Assembly: GCF_015752285.1 (NCBI RefSeq)
Contig: NZ_JADOUY010000005.1
Coordinates: 186,001-250,000 of the forward strand
Direction of reading: 5' to 3'
From: Mycetocola_A sp015752285
GTDB taxonomy: Bacteria; Actinomycetota; Actinomycetes; Actinomycetales; Microbacteriaceae
DNA: 64,000 nt
The position numbers and the translations under genes are program-made. How positions within the stretch are numbered: the stretch's first letter is position 1; each line of letters starts with the position of its first letter. Below the pieces are notes generated by a model. It searched no databases. It was not told the DNA's origin and saw only the letters and a list, made by a program, of their open reading frames with translations. Below, piece after piece: positions 36,215 through 46,268 of the stretch.

Positions 36215-37585
36215 GTGCGAACCCCGTCGCGACCTGTGTTGTCGTCTGCGCTCCACCGCGTGCGAAACCCGCACCCGGCTCAGATGGTCGCACTCGGTTT
36301 CGCCGCAGCGATCGCCGTCGGGACAGGGCTTCTCATGCTCCCGATCGCGAAAGTGGGACCGGGCGGTGCGTCGCTTCTCGAAGCGCTGTTCACAGCGACC
36401 TCATCGGTCTGCGTCACCGGCCTCATCCTCGTCGACACCCCCGTGTACTGGACGGCGTTCGGCCACGTGGTCATCCTTGCCCTGATTCAGATCGGCGGGT
36501 TCGGGATCATGACGTTCGCGTCGGTGATCGGGCTGGCTGTCATCCGACGGATGTCGCTGCGGTCACGGATCACCGCGGCAGCAGAGGTCAAAAGCCTGGG
36601 CCTCGTCGATGTGAAGGGGCTGGTCCTCGGAGTCGTCCGGATTTCGCTCGTCGTCGAAGCCGTCGTCGCCGTTCTGCTCACCGCCCAGTTCATGATCGGC
36701 TACGGCGAATCGTTCGGGAGGGCGCTGTGGCTCGGTGTCTTCCACTCGGTGTCATCGTTCAACAACGCCGGTTTCGCTCTGTTCAGCGACAGCCTCATGT
36801 CGTACGCAGACGACCCGTTCATCTGCCTGCCGATCGCCGCGGCGATCATTCTCGGTGGCCTGGGTTTTCCGGTCATCATGCAATTGCGCAAGCACCTCAG
36901 ATCGCCGCTCAAGTGGTCGATGAACACGCGACTCGTGGTCTGGGGAACCGTCGTGCTGCTGCTCGGCGGAACCGTGTACATCACAGCACTGGAGTGGAAC
37001 AACCCGGGCACGCTCGGGCCGATGGACTGGCCGGCGAAGATCCTCGCAGGGTTCTTCCAGTCGGTCCAGACGCGCACAGCAGGCTTCAACAGCATCGACA
37101 CCGCCGCGATGCACTCCGCCTCCTGGCTCGGTATGGACATGCTCATGTTCATCGGTGGAGGACCCGCAGGAACGGCCGGCGGAGTCAAAGTCACGACATT
37201 CGCTGTTCTCTACTTCATTCTGCTGACCGAGATCCGGGGCGACGGCGCGGTGAACATCTTCGGCAAGCGGCTCTCCCGTGCCGTGCACCGTCAGGCGATC
37301 ACGGTCGTCCTGCTCTCGGTCGCCGTCGTCATGGCAGCGACCGTCTTCCTCATGCTCATCACCGACTTCGATCTGGATCAGCTCCTGTTCGAGGTGATTT
37401 CAGCCTTCGCCACAGTCGGCATGTCCACCGGGATCACGAGCGGCCTGCCCCCGGCCGGTCAGCTGATGCTTGTCTTCCTGATGTTCGTCGGCCGGCTCGG
37501 CCCCATCACCTTTGCCTCCGCCATCGCGCTCCGCGAACGCCCCGTCCTGTACGAACTCCCGAAAGAGAGGCCGATCATTGGCTAA
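36215..37585 (+). CDS. trkH: TrkH-type potassium uptake channel subunit
   Basis: 456 aa starting at a GTG. It has four repeated M1-P-M2 units; selectivity-filter segments are visible as TSSVCVTGLI, SVSSFNNAGFAL, RTAGFNSIDTA and FATVGMSTGIT. It works in the membrane with the cytoplasmic RCK protein encoded immediately after, overlapping by 8 nt. Together they form a Ktr/Trk type K+ uptake system used in osmotic and pH balance. Confidence 0.95.
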   Translation: MRTPSRPVLSSALHRVRNPHPAQMVALGFAAAIAVGTGLLMLPIAKVGPGGASLLEALFTATSSVCVTGLILVDTPVYWTAFGHVVILALIQIGGFGIMTFASVIGLAVIRRMSLRSRITAAAEVKSLGLVDVKGLVLGVVRISLVVEAVVAVLLTAQFMIGYGESFGRALWLGVFHSVSSFNNAGFALFSDSLMSYADDPFICLPIAAAIILGGLGFPVIMQLRKHLRSPLKWSMNTRLVVWGTVVLLLGGTVYITALEWNNPGTLGPMDWPAKILAGFFQSVQTRTAGFNSIDTAAMHSASWLGMDMLMFIGGGPAGTAGGVKVTTFAVLYFILLTEIRGDGAVNIFGKRLSRAVHRQAITVVLLSVAVVMAATVFLMLITDFDLDQLLFEVISAFATVGMSTGITSGLPPAGQLMLVFLMFVGRLGPITFASAIALRERPVLYELPKERPIIG

Positions 37586-38276
37586 TTTCCGTCTGTTCCA
37601 CGGCGCCGACCCCAACCGGATCGCCGAGGCCGACTCCGTGGCCGTGATCGGGCTCGGTCGTTTCGGGAGCGCTCTCGCACTCGAGCTCATGGCCAACGGC
37701 ACCGAGGTGCTGGGCATCGACGGCGACGAGGAGACCGTGCAGGGGCTCAACGGCATGCTCACCCACGTCGTCCGTGCCGATGCGACCAAGGAGGAGTCGC
37801 TGCGCCAGCTCTCGGTCCCCGAATTCGATCGCGTCGTCGTCGCGATCGGAAGCGACATCCAGTCGAGCATCCTCACCACGTCGTTGCTGTTGCGGTTCGG
37901 GATCCCGCAGATCTGGGCGAAAGCCGTCAGCGATCCGCACGGGGCGATCCTCGAGCAGCTCGGCGTGCAGAACGTCGTGTATCCGGAGAAGGACATGGGC
38001 AGGCGAGTCGCCCATCTGGTGCGCGGAGCGATGCAGGATTACATCGATATCGGCGACGATTTCGCGCTCGTGAAGACGAAACCACCGGCGATCGTCGTCG
38101 GCCGACCGCTCAGTGAAACCGGGATCCGCAACCGGTACGGGGTGACGGTCACCGCGTACAAGCGGGGAGACGCACCGTGGACGTACACGACGCTGGAGAC
38201 GGTGCTCGAAGCGGAAGACACCGTCCTGGTCGCCGGCACAACGAGGAAGGCTGAGGCCTTCAGCCAGTTGCGGTGA
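37578..38276 (+). CDS. trkA: TrkA/KtrA family potassium uptake regulatory protein
   Basis: 232 aa from a TTG at 37578 with AAAGAGAGG upstream; the frame is open to 37512 but that region codes trkH. The RCK N-domain has the nucleotide-binding motif VIGLGRFGSALALEL near residue 19 and the acidic residue at the end of strand 2 (GIDGDEE). The RCK C-domain covers about 145-230. It gates the TrkH channel by binding nucleotides. The rare TTG start inside trkH suggests translational coupling. Confidence 0.93.
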   Translation: MANFRLFHGADPNRIAEADSVAVIGLGRFGSALALELMANGTEVLGIDGDEETVQGLNGMLTHVVRADATKEESLRQLSVPEFDRVVVAIGSDIQSSILTTSLLLRFGIPQIWAKAVSDPHGAILEQLGVQNVVYPEKDMGRRVAHLVRGAMQDYIDIGDDFALVKTKPPAIVVGRPLSETGIRNRYGVTVTAYKRGDAPWTYTTLETVLEAEDTVLVAGTTRKAEAFSQLR

Positions 38277-38336
38277 TCAGGCTTTCAACCTTTTGATTCA
38301 CGCGCGGGCCCCCTGGCACCCCGTAACGTCTGGGAT

Positions 38337-40592
38337 GTGATCACGACTTCTGCCCCCGCTCGGAACTCGCGTGTGCCCACCTGGCTGCGTGTTCTTCTTC
38401 CCGTCTCGTTGATCCTTGTCTGGTTCGGACTCTTCGGGGCCGGCGGGGCGAGCTTCGGCCAGATCAGCGACGTGAGCACCAACGACCAGTCGCAGCAGCT
38501 TCCCGCGAGCGCTGAGGCAACACAGGTGCAGGAGCTTCAGTCCGCGTTCCGGGACGACGACGTGATCCCCGCCCTCGTCGTCTACCAACGGGACGGCGGC
38601 CTCACCGACGCGGACATCGCCCACATCGACGATGACATCGAACGATTCGGTTCCCTCGATGGTGTGCTGGCGGACGACAGTTCGCCGGTCATCCCCTCTG
38701 AAGACGGTGAAGCGATCCAGGTCGTTCTGGCCCTCGACACCGACGGCGAGGTGGCCGACACCGTCGAGGCTCTTCGTGCCGTCCTCGAGAACAACGCGGT
38801 CGACGGCCTCAGCTCCGCGGTGACCGGCCCGGCCGGGCTCACCGCTGACCTCACCGGAGCGTTCGCCGGCATCGACGGCCTCCTGCTGCTCGTCGCCCTC
38901 GGTGCCGTCTTTCTCATCCTCGTGATCGTGTACCGCTCACCGCTGCTGCCCGTGATCGTGCTCTTCTCGAGCCTGTCGGCCCTGTGTGCGTCGATCCTCG
39001 TCGTCGTGCAACTCGCTCGGGCGGAGATCCTGCTGCTCAGCGGTCAGACCCAGGGCATCCTCTTCATCCTCGTCATCGGCGCGGCCACCGACTATTCACT
39101 GCTGTACATTGCGCGATTCCGGGAGGCACTCGTCGCCCAGCCGACCAAGTGGACGGCGACCTGGGCCGCGCTCAAGGGGTCGTGGGAGCCGATCCTCGCG
39201 TCGGGCGGCACCGTCATCGCCGCACTGCTGCTGTTGTTGTTCTCCGATCTCAACTCCAACAAGGCGCTGGGGCCGGTGGCATCCATCGGAATCGTCTTCG
39301 CGTTGCTCGCAGCGCTCACCCTGCTCCCCGCCCTGCTGTTCTGGGCAGGCCGGGTCGCCTTCTGGCCGATCAGGCCGAAGGCCGGGACCGTCGGCGACGA
39401 CCCGATTTCGGCAGACAGGAAGGGCCTGTGGGCGTCGCTCGCCCGTCTGATCCACAAGCGTCCCCGGGTGATCTGGATGTCGAGCGTGCTGCTTCTGGGG
39501 GTGATGTGCCTCGGGGTCTTCCAGCTCAAGGCAGATGGCGTCGCTCAGAGCGAATTTGTGCTCGGCGAATCTCAGGCGCGGGACGGACAGGCGATCCTCG
39601 CCGACCATTTCCCGGCCGGCTCCGGATCACCGACCGTGATCATCGCCCCTGAGGGAAGGCTCGAGACGGTGGCAGGCATCGTCCTCGGCACGGACGGCGT
39701 CGATTCCCTGAGCGTGCTGTCGGAGGATTCGCCGTCCGGATCGCTCCAGGTCACCGACGACGGTGTGCAGCCGCTTGGTCCACCGGGGACACCCGTCCCT
39801 GACGGCACCGTCATCGACGGTGCCGTGCTTCTGCAGGCCACCCTCGATGAAGCGGGAGACTCGGTCGCGGCAGAGCGCGTCGTCGTCGAACTTCGGGCCG
39901 AGCTCGCCGACCTCTCCACCGACGCGAGCTCGGTGCTCGTCGGCGGGGTCACAGCCATCGCGCTCGACTCCAACGAGACGGCGATCCACGACCGCAACCT
40001 GCTGATCCCGCTGATTCTCGGCGCGATCACCATCATCCTCATGCTCCTGCTGCGCTCGATCGTCGCACCGCTCCTGCTCATCGCCAGCGTCGTGCTGTCG
40101 TTCGGGGCCGCGCTCGGCGTCTCGGCGTGGGTGTTCAACGGGATCTTCGATTTCCCCGGTGCCGATCCCTCGGTTCCACTCTTCGGGTTCGTCTTCCTGG
40201 TCGCCCTCGGCGTGGACTACAACATCTTCCTGATGACACGGGTGCGGGAGGAATCGAAGAAACACGGCACGAGGCAGGGAATCCTGCGCGGCCTGGCTGT
40301 CACCGGAGGGGTCATCACATCGGCAGGGCTTGTGCTTGCCGCGACCTTCGCGGCCCTCGGCGTGATCCCGATCCTGTTCCTCCTGCAGATCGCGTTCATC
40401 GTCGCCTTCGGGGTGCTGCTCGACACCTTCCTGGTGCGGACACTCCTCGTCCCGGCGCTGAGCTACGACATCGGGCGGGCGATCTGGTGGCCGAGCGCCC
40501 TCTCGCGGGCCTTCCCCGACGCCGATCGGAGCGGGGGAAAGCACGCGGCCGGCGAGGTCAACGACCGGGGCGGAGCGCCAGCCGACGTCTGA
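38337..40592 (+). CDS. MMPL family RND-type transporter
   Basis: 751 aa starting at a GTG. It has one N-terminal helix, an extracytoplasmic domain (about 45-175), five helices including GAATDYSLLYIARFRE, a second extracytoplasmic domain (about 400-555) and a last cluster of helices with LGVDYNIFLMTRVREE. The paired Asp-Tyr motifs relay protons in MMPL transporters. Members export lipids or drugs; the substrate here is unknown and no lipid-synthesis genes adjoin it. Confidence 0.93.
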   Translation: MITTSAPARNSRVPTWLRVLLPVSLILVWFGLFGAGGASFGQISDVSTNDQSQQLPASAEATQVQELQSAFRDDDVIPALVVYQRDGGLTDADIAHIDDDIERFGSLDGVLADDSSPVIPSEDGEAIQVVLALDTDGEVADTVEALRAVLENNAVDGLSSAVTGPAGLTADLTGAFAGIDGLLLLVALGAVFLILVIVYRSPLLPVIVLFSSLSALCASILVVVQLARAEILLLSGQTQGILFILVIGAATDYSLLYIARFREALVAQPTKWTATWAALKGSWEPILASGGTVIAALLLLLFSDLNSNKALGPVASIGIVFALLAALTLLPALLFWAGRVAFWPIRPKAGTVGDDPISADRKGLWASLARLIHKRPRVIWMSSVLLLGVMCLGVFQLKADGVAQSEFVLGESQARDGQAILADHFPAGSGSPTVIIAPEGRLETVAGIVLGTDGVDSLSVLSEDSPSGSLQVTDDGVQPLGPPGTPVPDGTVIDGAVLLQATLDEAGDSVAAERVVVELRAELADLSTDASSVLVGGVTAIALDSNETAIHDRNLLIPLILGAITIILMLLLRSIVAPLLLIASVVLSFGAALGVSAWVFNGIFDFPGADPSVPLFGFVFLVALGVDYNIFLMTRVREESKKHGTRQGILRGLAVTGGVITSAGLVLAATFAALGVIPILFLLQIAFIVAFGVLLDTFLVRTLLVPALSYDIGRAIWWPSALSRAFPDADRSGGKHAAGEVNDRGGAPADV

Positions 40593-40611
40593 CGGGCACC
40601 GGCTGAACAGG

Positions 40612-40640
40612 GCGGGGACGGATGCGGCATCCGTCCCCGC
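40612..40640. terminator. Perfect palindromic terminator between the MMPL and antiporter genes
   Basis: GCGGGGACGGATGC (40612-40625), one base, then GCATCCGTCCCCGC (40627-40640): a perfect 14-bp inverted repeat between two convergent stops. Its core holds two inverted copies of the over-represented octamer GCATCCGT. Confidence 0.8.
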
Positions 40641-40656
40641 TCGCGCGGTCGTGGTC

Positions 40657-42378
40657 TCACGATGATGAGGAGTGTGTGGATCCCTGGTCGAACTGCACCA
40701 GCCGGGATTCCTCGAGATCGAGGATGCTCTGCGCCCGCTCCATCACCCGTGAGCTGTAGCTGCCGGTCGCGCGGGCATCGAGCAGGGCATCACGTTCCGC
40801 TTGCAACACCCGCTGACGGAGGATCCGGTGCTGCTGATGCGGACCTGGGGCGCCCTCCCTGGCCTCTGCAACCGATTCGCTGCGCATGACGCTGTCGCGA
40901 CGCACCCGCTCGAGGACCTCGGGGTCGAACTCGCCACCATTGCCACGAAGCAGGGTCGGATCGTCCAGCGAGGCAGCGCCGACCGCTGAGATCTCGTCGA
41001 TCAGTTCGGCGAGCTCGGTCCGGTCGGCGGCGGCATCCGTCCCTACGATCCGAAGTTTGCGGATGAGGAGCGGCAGGGTTCCGCCCTGCGCCAGCAGCGT
41101 CACCACGGCGACCGTGAAGGCGATGAGGATCAGCTGGGGGCGGTAGGGGATATCTGTGGGCAGCGACTGCGCCGCGGCGAGGGTCACGACGCCGCGCATT
41201 CCTGACCAGGCGAGAACCGCCCCACCACGCCAGCCGAGTCCTTCAGAGGCGAGGAACTCGACGTCGGCCTGCTTACGGGTGACCAGCCGACGCAAGCGTG
41301 ATCGGCGCTTGTCATCGGTCGGCCCTGCGTCATCGATCCGTTGCAGCACGACGCCGAGTCGTTTGCCCTGCCCTTCCGCGCGCCGTTGTTCCCGTCTGAG
41401 CAGCGCGATGAGCGGGAGAACGAAGAGGATGCGGACCACGATGAGCGCGAGCGTCGCGAGCAGGGCGAACAGCACCGCATGACCGACACCGAGGTGGTCG
41501 TCCCTCACCTCCTCGACCAGTGCCTTGAGCTCGATTCCCATGAGCAGGAAGACGCCGTTCTCGAGAACGAACTGGGCAGTCCGCCAGTTGATCCGCTCCG
41601 AGATGCGGTCCTGTGCACTGAACCGGCGGGCACTGCTGTGACCGGTCACCAGACCGGCGACGACGACGGCGAGAACCCCGGATGCTCCGACCTCCTCAGC
41701 GGGGAGGAACGCGACGAACGGCACGGCGAACGAGATCGTCGTGGTGAGCACGGCGTCGTTGAGGCGGGACCGCACCCAGACGGTGACGACGCCGACCACG
41801 GCGCCGACGGCGATCGCGGCAGCGACCGCATAGAGGAAATCGCCGGCGATCTCAGCCAGCGACACCGTTCCGGCCGTCGCCGCTATCGCCGAACGGAGCA
41901 GCACAAGGGCGGTGGCGTCGTTGACGAGCCCTTCGCCCTCGAGGACAGTCACCAGACGGGGAGGCAGGCCGAGCCGTTTACCGATCGAGGTCGCCGCCAC
42001 GGCGTCTGGCGGGCTGATGACGGCTCCGAGGGCGATCGCTGCAGGCAGGCTGAGGTCGGGCAGGAGGAGGTAGAGCAGGCCACCGCTCACCAAAGCGGAG
42101 ACGAGGACGAGAAGCACTGACAGGCCGGTGATGGCTTTCAGGTTGCGGCGGAAGTCGACGAGCGGAACGTTCACGGCCGCCGAATACAGGATCGGTGGCA
42201 GGACGATGGACAGGATGAGCTCGGGTGGGAAATCGAATGGCGGGACCCACGGGACGAAACTCGCGGCGATGCCGACGACGACGAGGATCAGGGGAGCGGC
42301 CACGCCGACCCGGGGCGCGAATCGGGCGACGGCCACGATTGCGAAGATTCCGAAGATGCCGAGCAGGGCGTAGTCCAT
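40657..42378 (-). CDS. Na+/H+ antiporter, NhaP/CPA1 type
   Basis: 573 aa. About twelve membrane helices occupy residues 1-430; the CPA1 signature EGLVNDATALVLLR (the ND pair) is near residue 150 and GAVISPPDAVAAT near 120. The last ~140 residues are a charged cytoplasmic tail with possible coiled coil. It exchanges Na+ or K+ for protons. A terminator hairpin separates it from kgd upstream, so it has its own promoter. Confidence 0.94.
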   Translation of the reverse strand: MDYALLGIFGIFAIVAVARFAPRVGVAAPLILVVVGIAASFVPWVPPFDFPPELILSIVLPPILYSAAVNVPLVDFRRNLKAITGLSVLLVLVSALVSGGLLYLLLPDLSLPAAIALGAVISPPDAVAATSIGKRLGLPPRLVTVLEGEGLVNDATALVLLRSAIAATAGTVSLAEIAGDFLYAVAAAIAVGAVVGVVTVWVRSRLNDAVLTTTISFAVPFVAFLPAEEVGASGVLAVVVAGLVTGHSSARRFSAQDRISERINWRTAQFVLENGVFLLMGIELKALVEEVRDDHLGVGHAVLFALLATLALIVVRILFVLPLIALLRREQRRAEGQGKRLGVVLQRIDDAGPTDDKRRSRLRRLVTRKQADVEFLASEGLGWRGGAVLAWSGMRGVVTLAAAQSLPTDIPYRPQLILIAFTVAVVTLLAQGGTLPLLIRKLRIVGTDAAADRTELAELIDEISAVGAASLDDPTLLRGNGGEFDPEVLERVRRDSVMRSESVAEAREGAPGPHQQHRILRQRVLQAERDALLDARATGSYSSRVMERAQSILDLEESRLVQFDQGSTHSSSS

Positions 42379-42401
42379 GCGACAACATTACGGCCGCACA
42401 C

Positions 42402-42437
42402 GACGGTGGGCGCCGGCTTCAGCCGACGCCCACCGTC
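42402..42437 (-). terminator. kgd terminator hairpin
   Basis: GACGGTGGGCG (42402-42412) pairs perfectly with CGCCCACCGTC (42427-42437), with an inner CGGC/GCCG stem and TTCA loop. It lies 12 bp beyond the kgd stop and before the antiporter start. Confidence 0.8.
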
Positions 42438-42449
42438 CGAAACGTGATG

Positions 42450-45400
42450 CTACAGCGACAACGCCTCTGCAAGGAGGGCAGCCTGCTCGCCGGCGTGACG
42501 CTTCGCCGAACCGGTTGCCGGCGACGCGGCCGCGGCGCGCGAGACGACCCGGACGGAGCGACCACCGAGGTGCTTCGACGCTTCGAGCGCGATGAACGGC
42601 CACGCGCCCTGGTTTTCGGGTTCGTCCTGCACCCAGACGAGTTCAGCATCCGGATAGCGGGCGGCGACCGAGGCGAGTTCCTCGATGGGAAGCGGGTAGT
42701 ACTGCTCCAGCCGCACCAGCGCGATGGCGTCGTTCGGCTTCTTGTCGAGCTCAGCGCGCAGATCCCAGTGGATCTTGCCCGCGTGGAGCAGCACGCGTCT
42801 CACCGCGGTCGGATCGGTGATCCGGCTGTCATCGAGCACCGGCTCGAATTTGCCGCTGGTGAAGTCCTCGACGGGGCTGGAGGCTCCGCGCAACCGCAGC
42901 ATCGCCTTGGGGGTGAACACGACGAGCGGGCGGCGCGGGCGGGCGTATGCCTGCCGCCGGAGCAGGTGGAAGTACGACGCAGGGGTCGATGGTCGTGCGA
43001 CCGTCATGTTGTTCTCGGCGCAGAGCTGCAGGTACCGTTCGATCCGCGCGGACGAGTGGTCAGGTCCCTGGCCTTCATAGCCGTGCGGAAGAAGAAGCAC
43101 GACGCTGGAGCGCTGGCCCCACTTCTGCTCGGCGCTCGAGATGAACTCGTCGATGATCGTCTGGCCGCCGTTGGCGAAGTCGCCGAACTGCGCTTCCCAC
43201 AGAACGAGCGCGTCCGGGCGTTCGACGGAGTAGCCGTATTCGAAGCCGAGCACCGCGTATTCCGAGAGCAGCGAGTCGTAGATCCAGAATCTGGCCTGGT
43301 TCTCGGCGAGGTTCGCGAGTGGCAGCCATTCCTGGCCGTTGATCCGGTCGTGGAGGACGGCGTGACGCTGCACGAAGGTACCGCGGCGTGAATCCTGGCC
43401 GCTGAACCGCACGGGCGTTCCCTCGATCACGAGGGACCCGAAGGCGAGAAGCTCACCGAAGGCCCAGTCGATGTTGCCGTTGCGGCTCATCTCGAGACGC
43501 TTCTGCAGCAGCTGCTGCAGCTTCGGGTGCACAGTGAAACCGGCCGGTTTGTTGTTGAAGCCGTCACCGATCAGCTGCACGACTGCTTCGGGGACGCCGG
43601 TGGTCTCGGGTTCGCCGGAGTAGCCGTCGTCACCCTGGTCGTCGATGATGACCGGGGTGGATGCCGTCTGGGCCGCGTGCGTCTCCATGAAGGCCCGCTC
43701 GAGCCGGTCCTGGAAGTCCTTGTGCGCTGCCTCGTACTCGTCTTCGGTGATGTCGCCACGACCGACGAGAGCTTCGGTGTAGAGCTTGCGGACGCTGCGC
43801 TTCTGTTCGATGAGGTTGTACATCAGCGGCTGCGTCATCGACGGGTCGTCGCCCTCGTTGTGACCGCGACGACGGTAGCAGATGAGGTCGATGACGACAT
43901 CCTTCTTGAATTCCTGACGGAACTGCAGCGCCAGCTCGGCGACACGGACAACGGACTCGGGGTCGTCGCCGTTGACGTGCCAGATCGGCGCCTGGATGGT
44001 TTTCGCCACGTCGGTGGAATAGACCGAGCTGCGGCCTTCTCCCGGAGGGGTGGTGAAGCCGACCTGGTTGTTGACCACCACGTGGATGGTGCCGCCGGTG
44101 CGATAGCCACGCAGCTGCGAGAGCTGCATCGTCTCGAGCACGACACCCTGGCCGGCCATGGCCGCGTCACCGTGGACGAGGATCGGCAGGGTGGAGTACG
44201 TGCCGATGGGCTGGCGGTCCTGCTTGGCGCGGACGATGCCCTCGAGCACGCCGTCGACCGCTTCGAGGTGCGACGGGTTGGCTGCGAGGTACACCGGCAG
44301 CTCGGAACCGTCTGACGCACGGAAGGTTCCCTCGGTGCCGAGGTGGTATTTGACGTCACCCGATCCGCTGTTCTTCGAATTGTTGGTGCCCTCGAACTCC
44401 TGGAAGATCTGGCCGTAGGTCTTGCCTGCGATGTTGGTGAGCACGTTCAGGCGGCCGCGGTGCGCCATACCGATGGCGGCTCCGTCGAGGCCGGACTCCG
44501 CCGCACCCTGCAGGATGGCGTCGAGGAGGGCGATTGTGGATTCTCCACCCTCGAGGCTGAAACGCTTCTGACCGACGTACTTGGTCTGCAGGAACGTCTC
44601 GAATGCTTCGGCCTCGTTGAGCTTGCCGAGGATGCGCATCTGCTCGTCGTGGCGGGGCTTCGCGTACGGACGCTCGACCTTCTCCTGGATCCACTTGCGC
44701 TGCCCAGGGTCCTGGATGTGCATGTACTCGAGGCCGATGGTGCGGCAGTACGAGTCGCGGAGCACACCGAGGATGTCACGGAGTTTGGCCTGGCGGGTGT
44801 CACCGAAACCGCCCGTGACGAACTCGCGGTCGAGGTCCCAGAAGGTCAGGCCGTGGTTGAGGATGTCGAGGTCTGGGTGTGACCGCTGCACGTACTCGAG
44901 CGGGTCGACGTCGGCCATGAGGTGGCCGCGGACGCGGAACGAATTGATCAGTTCCTGCACGCGAGCCGTCTTGTTGACGGTGTCGCTGAGGTCGACGGAG
45001 ATGTCAGGCGCCCAGTGGATCGGGTCGTACGGGATCCGGAGGGCGGCGAAGATGTCCTGGTAGAACGTCTTCGATCCGATCAGGTTCTCGTGGACCTTCT
45101 TGAGGAACTCGCCTGAGCCGGCACCCTGGATGACGCGGTGGTCGTAGGTCGACGTCAGGGTGATGGTCTTCCCGATGGCCAGTTCGACGAGGGTGTGCTC
45201 GCTTGAGCCCTGGAACTGGGCCGGGTATTCGAGGGCGCCGGCGCCGATGATGCAGCCCTGGCCCTTCATCAGCCGGGGAACGGAATGCACGGTGCCGATT
45301 CCGCCCGGGTTGGTGAGCGAGATCGACGCACCCTTGAAGTCGTCTGCGGTGAGCTTGTTGCCGCGCGCCCGGGTGACCAGGTCCTCGTATGCGGCGAGGT

Positions 45401-46133
45401 ACTCGCTGAAGGTGAGTGTCTCGGCCTGCTTGATCGCGGGCACGAGGAGGGCGCGCGTGCCGTCAGGCTTCGGGATGTCGATAGCGATACCGAGCCCGAT
45501 GTGGGCGGGGGACACGACGCTGGGCTTGCCGTCGACCACGTCATAGTAGACGTTCTGGCTCGGGAACTCCTTGAGCGCCTGAATCAGTGCCCAGCCGATC
45601 AGATGGGTGAAGCTGACCTTGCCGCCACGGGCACGCTTGAGGTGGTTGTTGATGACGATGCGGTTGTCGATCATCAGTTTGGCCGGGATGGTCCGAACAC
45701 TCGTCGCCGTCGGAACGGTGAGGCTGGCATCCATGTTGGTGGCGAGTGACTTCGCCATTCCGCGCAGTGGTGCGACCGCGTCGACGGGTTCTTCCTTCTC
45801 AGCCGCATTCTCAGCAGGCGCCGGCTTTGCCGGTGTCTTGCGCGGGGCGTCCGCCGGGATGGGTGCCGCTTTCGGCTGGACAGACGTGGTCTTCGCGACC
45901 GGCTGCGAACCGATCACGGGAATGGGTGCGGTGATGGGGTGCGCGGGAATCTCGCCGGTCGCCTTGTCTCCCTTGACCGGCTGGTAACTTTCGAGGATCG
46001 GCCACCAGGACTTGTCCACTGAATTCTTGTCGGCGATGTACTGCTCGTACAGTTCGTCGACGAGCCACTCGTTGGCTCCGAATTCGCCCGACGAACCGTC
46101 GTCAGTTCCCACTCCGGTCAACTGGCTTGACAC
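42450..46133 (-). CDS. kgd: Multifunctional 2-oxoglutarate metabolism enzyme Kgd (E1/E2 fusion)
   Basis: 1227 aa, the usual length of mycobacterial Kgd. The N-terminal helix GEFGANEWLVDELYEQY binds other E1 chains, then comes a Pro/Ala-rich linker and an E2-type succinyltransferase core (about 100-360, with STYDHRVIQGAGSGEFLK), followed by the ThDP-dependent E1 domain (about 390-1227, with IGMAHRGRLNVLTNI and YRRRGHNEGDDPSMTQPLMY). It runs the 2-oxoglutarate dehydrogenase step of the TCA cycle with lipoamide dehydrogenase, and can act as decarboxylase or HOAS synthase. GarA-type regulation is known elsewhere; garA is not in the window. Confidence 0.97.
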   Translation of the reverse strand: MSSQLTGVGTDDGSSGEFGANEWLVDELYEQYIADKNSVDKSWWPILESYQPVKGDKATGEIPAHPITAPIPVIGSQPVAKTTSVQPKAAPIPADAPRKTPAKPAPAENAAEKEEPVDAVAPLRGMAKSLATNMDASLTVPTATSVRTIPAKLMIDNRIVINNHLKRARGGKVSFTHLIGWALIQALKEFPSQNVYYDVVDGKPSVVSPAHIGLGIAIDIPKPDGTRALLVPAIKQAETLTFSEYLAAYEDLVTRARGNKLTADDFKGASISLTNPGGIGTVHSVPRLMKGQGCIIGAGALEYPAQFQGSSEHTLVELAIGKTITLTSTYDHRVIQGAGSGEFLKKVHENLIGSKTFYQDIFAALRIPYDPIHWAPDISVDLSDTVNKTARVQELINSFRVRGHLMADVDPLEYVQRSHPDLDILNHGLTFWDLDREFVTGGFGDTRQAKLRDILGVLRDSYCRTIGLEYMHIQDPGQRKWIQEKVERPYAKPRHDEQMRILGKLNEAEAFETFLQTKYVGQKRFSLEGGESTIALLDAILQGAAESGLDGAAIGMAHRGRLNVLTNIAGKTYGQIFQEFEGTNNSKNSGSGDVKYHLGTEGTFRASDGSELPVYLAANPSHLEAVDGVLEGIVRAKQDRQPIGTYSTLPILVHGDAAMAGQGVVLETMQLSQLRGYRTGGTIHVVVNNQVGFTTPPGEGRSSVYSTDVAKTIQAPIWHVNGDDPESVVRVAELALQFRQEFKKDVVIDLICYRRRGHNEGDDPSMTQPLMYNLIEQKRSVRKLYTEALVGRGDITEDEYEAAHKDFQDRLERAFMETHAAQTASTPVIIDDQGDDGYSGEPETTGVPEAVVQLIGDGFNNKPAGFTVHPKLQQLLQKRLEMSRNGNIDWAFGELLAFGSLVIEGTPVRFSGQDSRRGTFVQRHAVLHDRINGQEWLPLANLAENQARFWIYDSLLSEYAVLGFEYGYSVERPDALVLWEAQFGDFANGGQTIIDEFISSAEQKWGQRSSVVLLLPHGYEGQGPDHSSARIERYLQLCAENNMTVARPSTPASYFHLLRRQAYARPRRPLVVFTPKAMLRLRGASSPVEDFTSGKFEPVLDDSRITDPTAVRRVLLHAGKIHWDLRAELDKKPNDAIALVRLEQYYPLPIEELASVAARYPDAELVWVQDEPENQGAWPFIALEASKHLGGRSVRVVSRAAAASPATGSAKRHAGEQAALLAEALSL

Positions 46134-46268
46134 CGCCAGACCACCACTCTCTTACGTCGATGTGAGTACGGCAACGACATCCGTGGGAAGCGCTGCCAGA
46201 TCCGGGTTCCAGCCTAATCCCATTAAGCGGAGGCTGCGGTCGGGTTGCGGGATGGGTAGCGTTGGGGC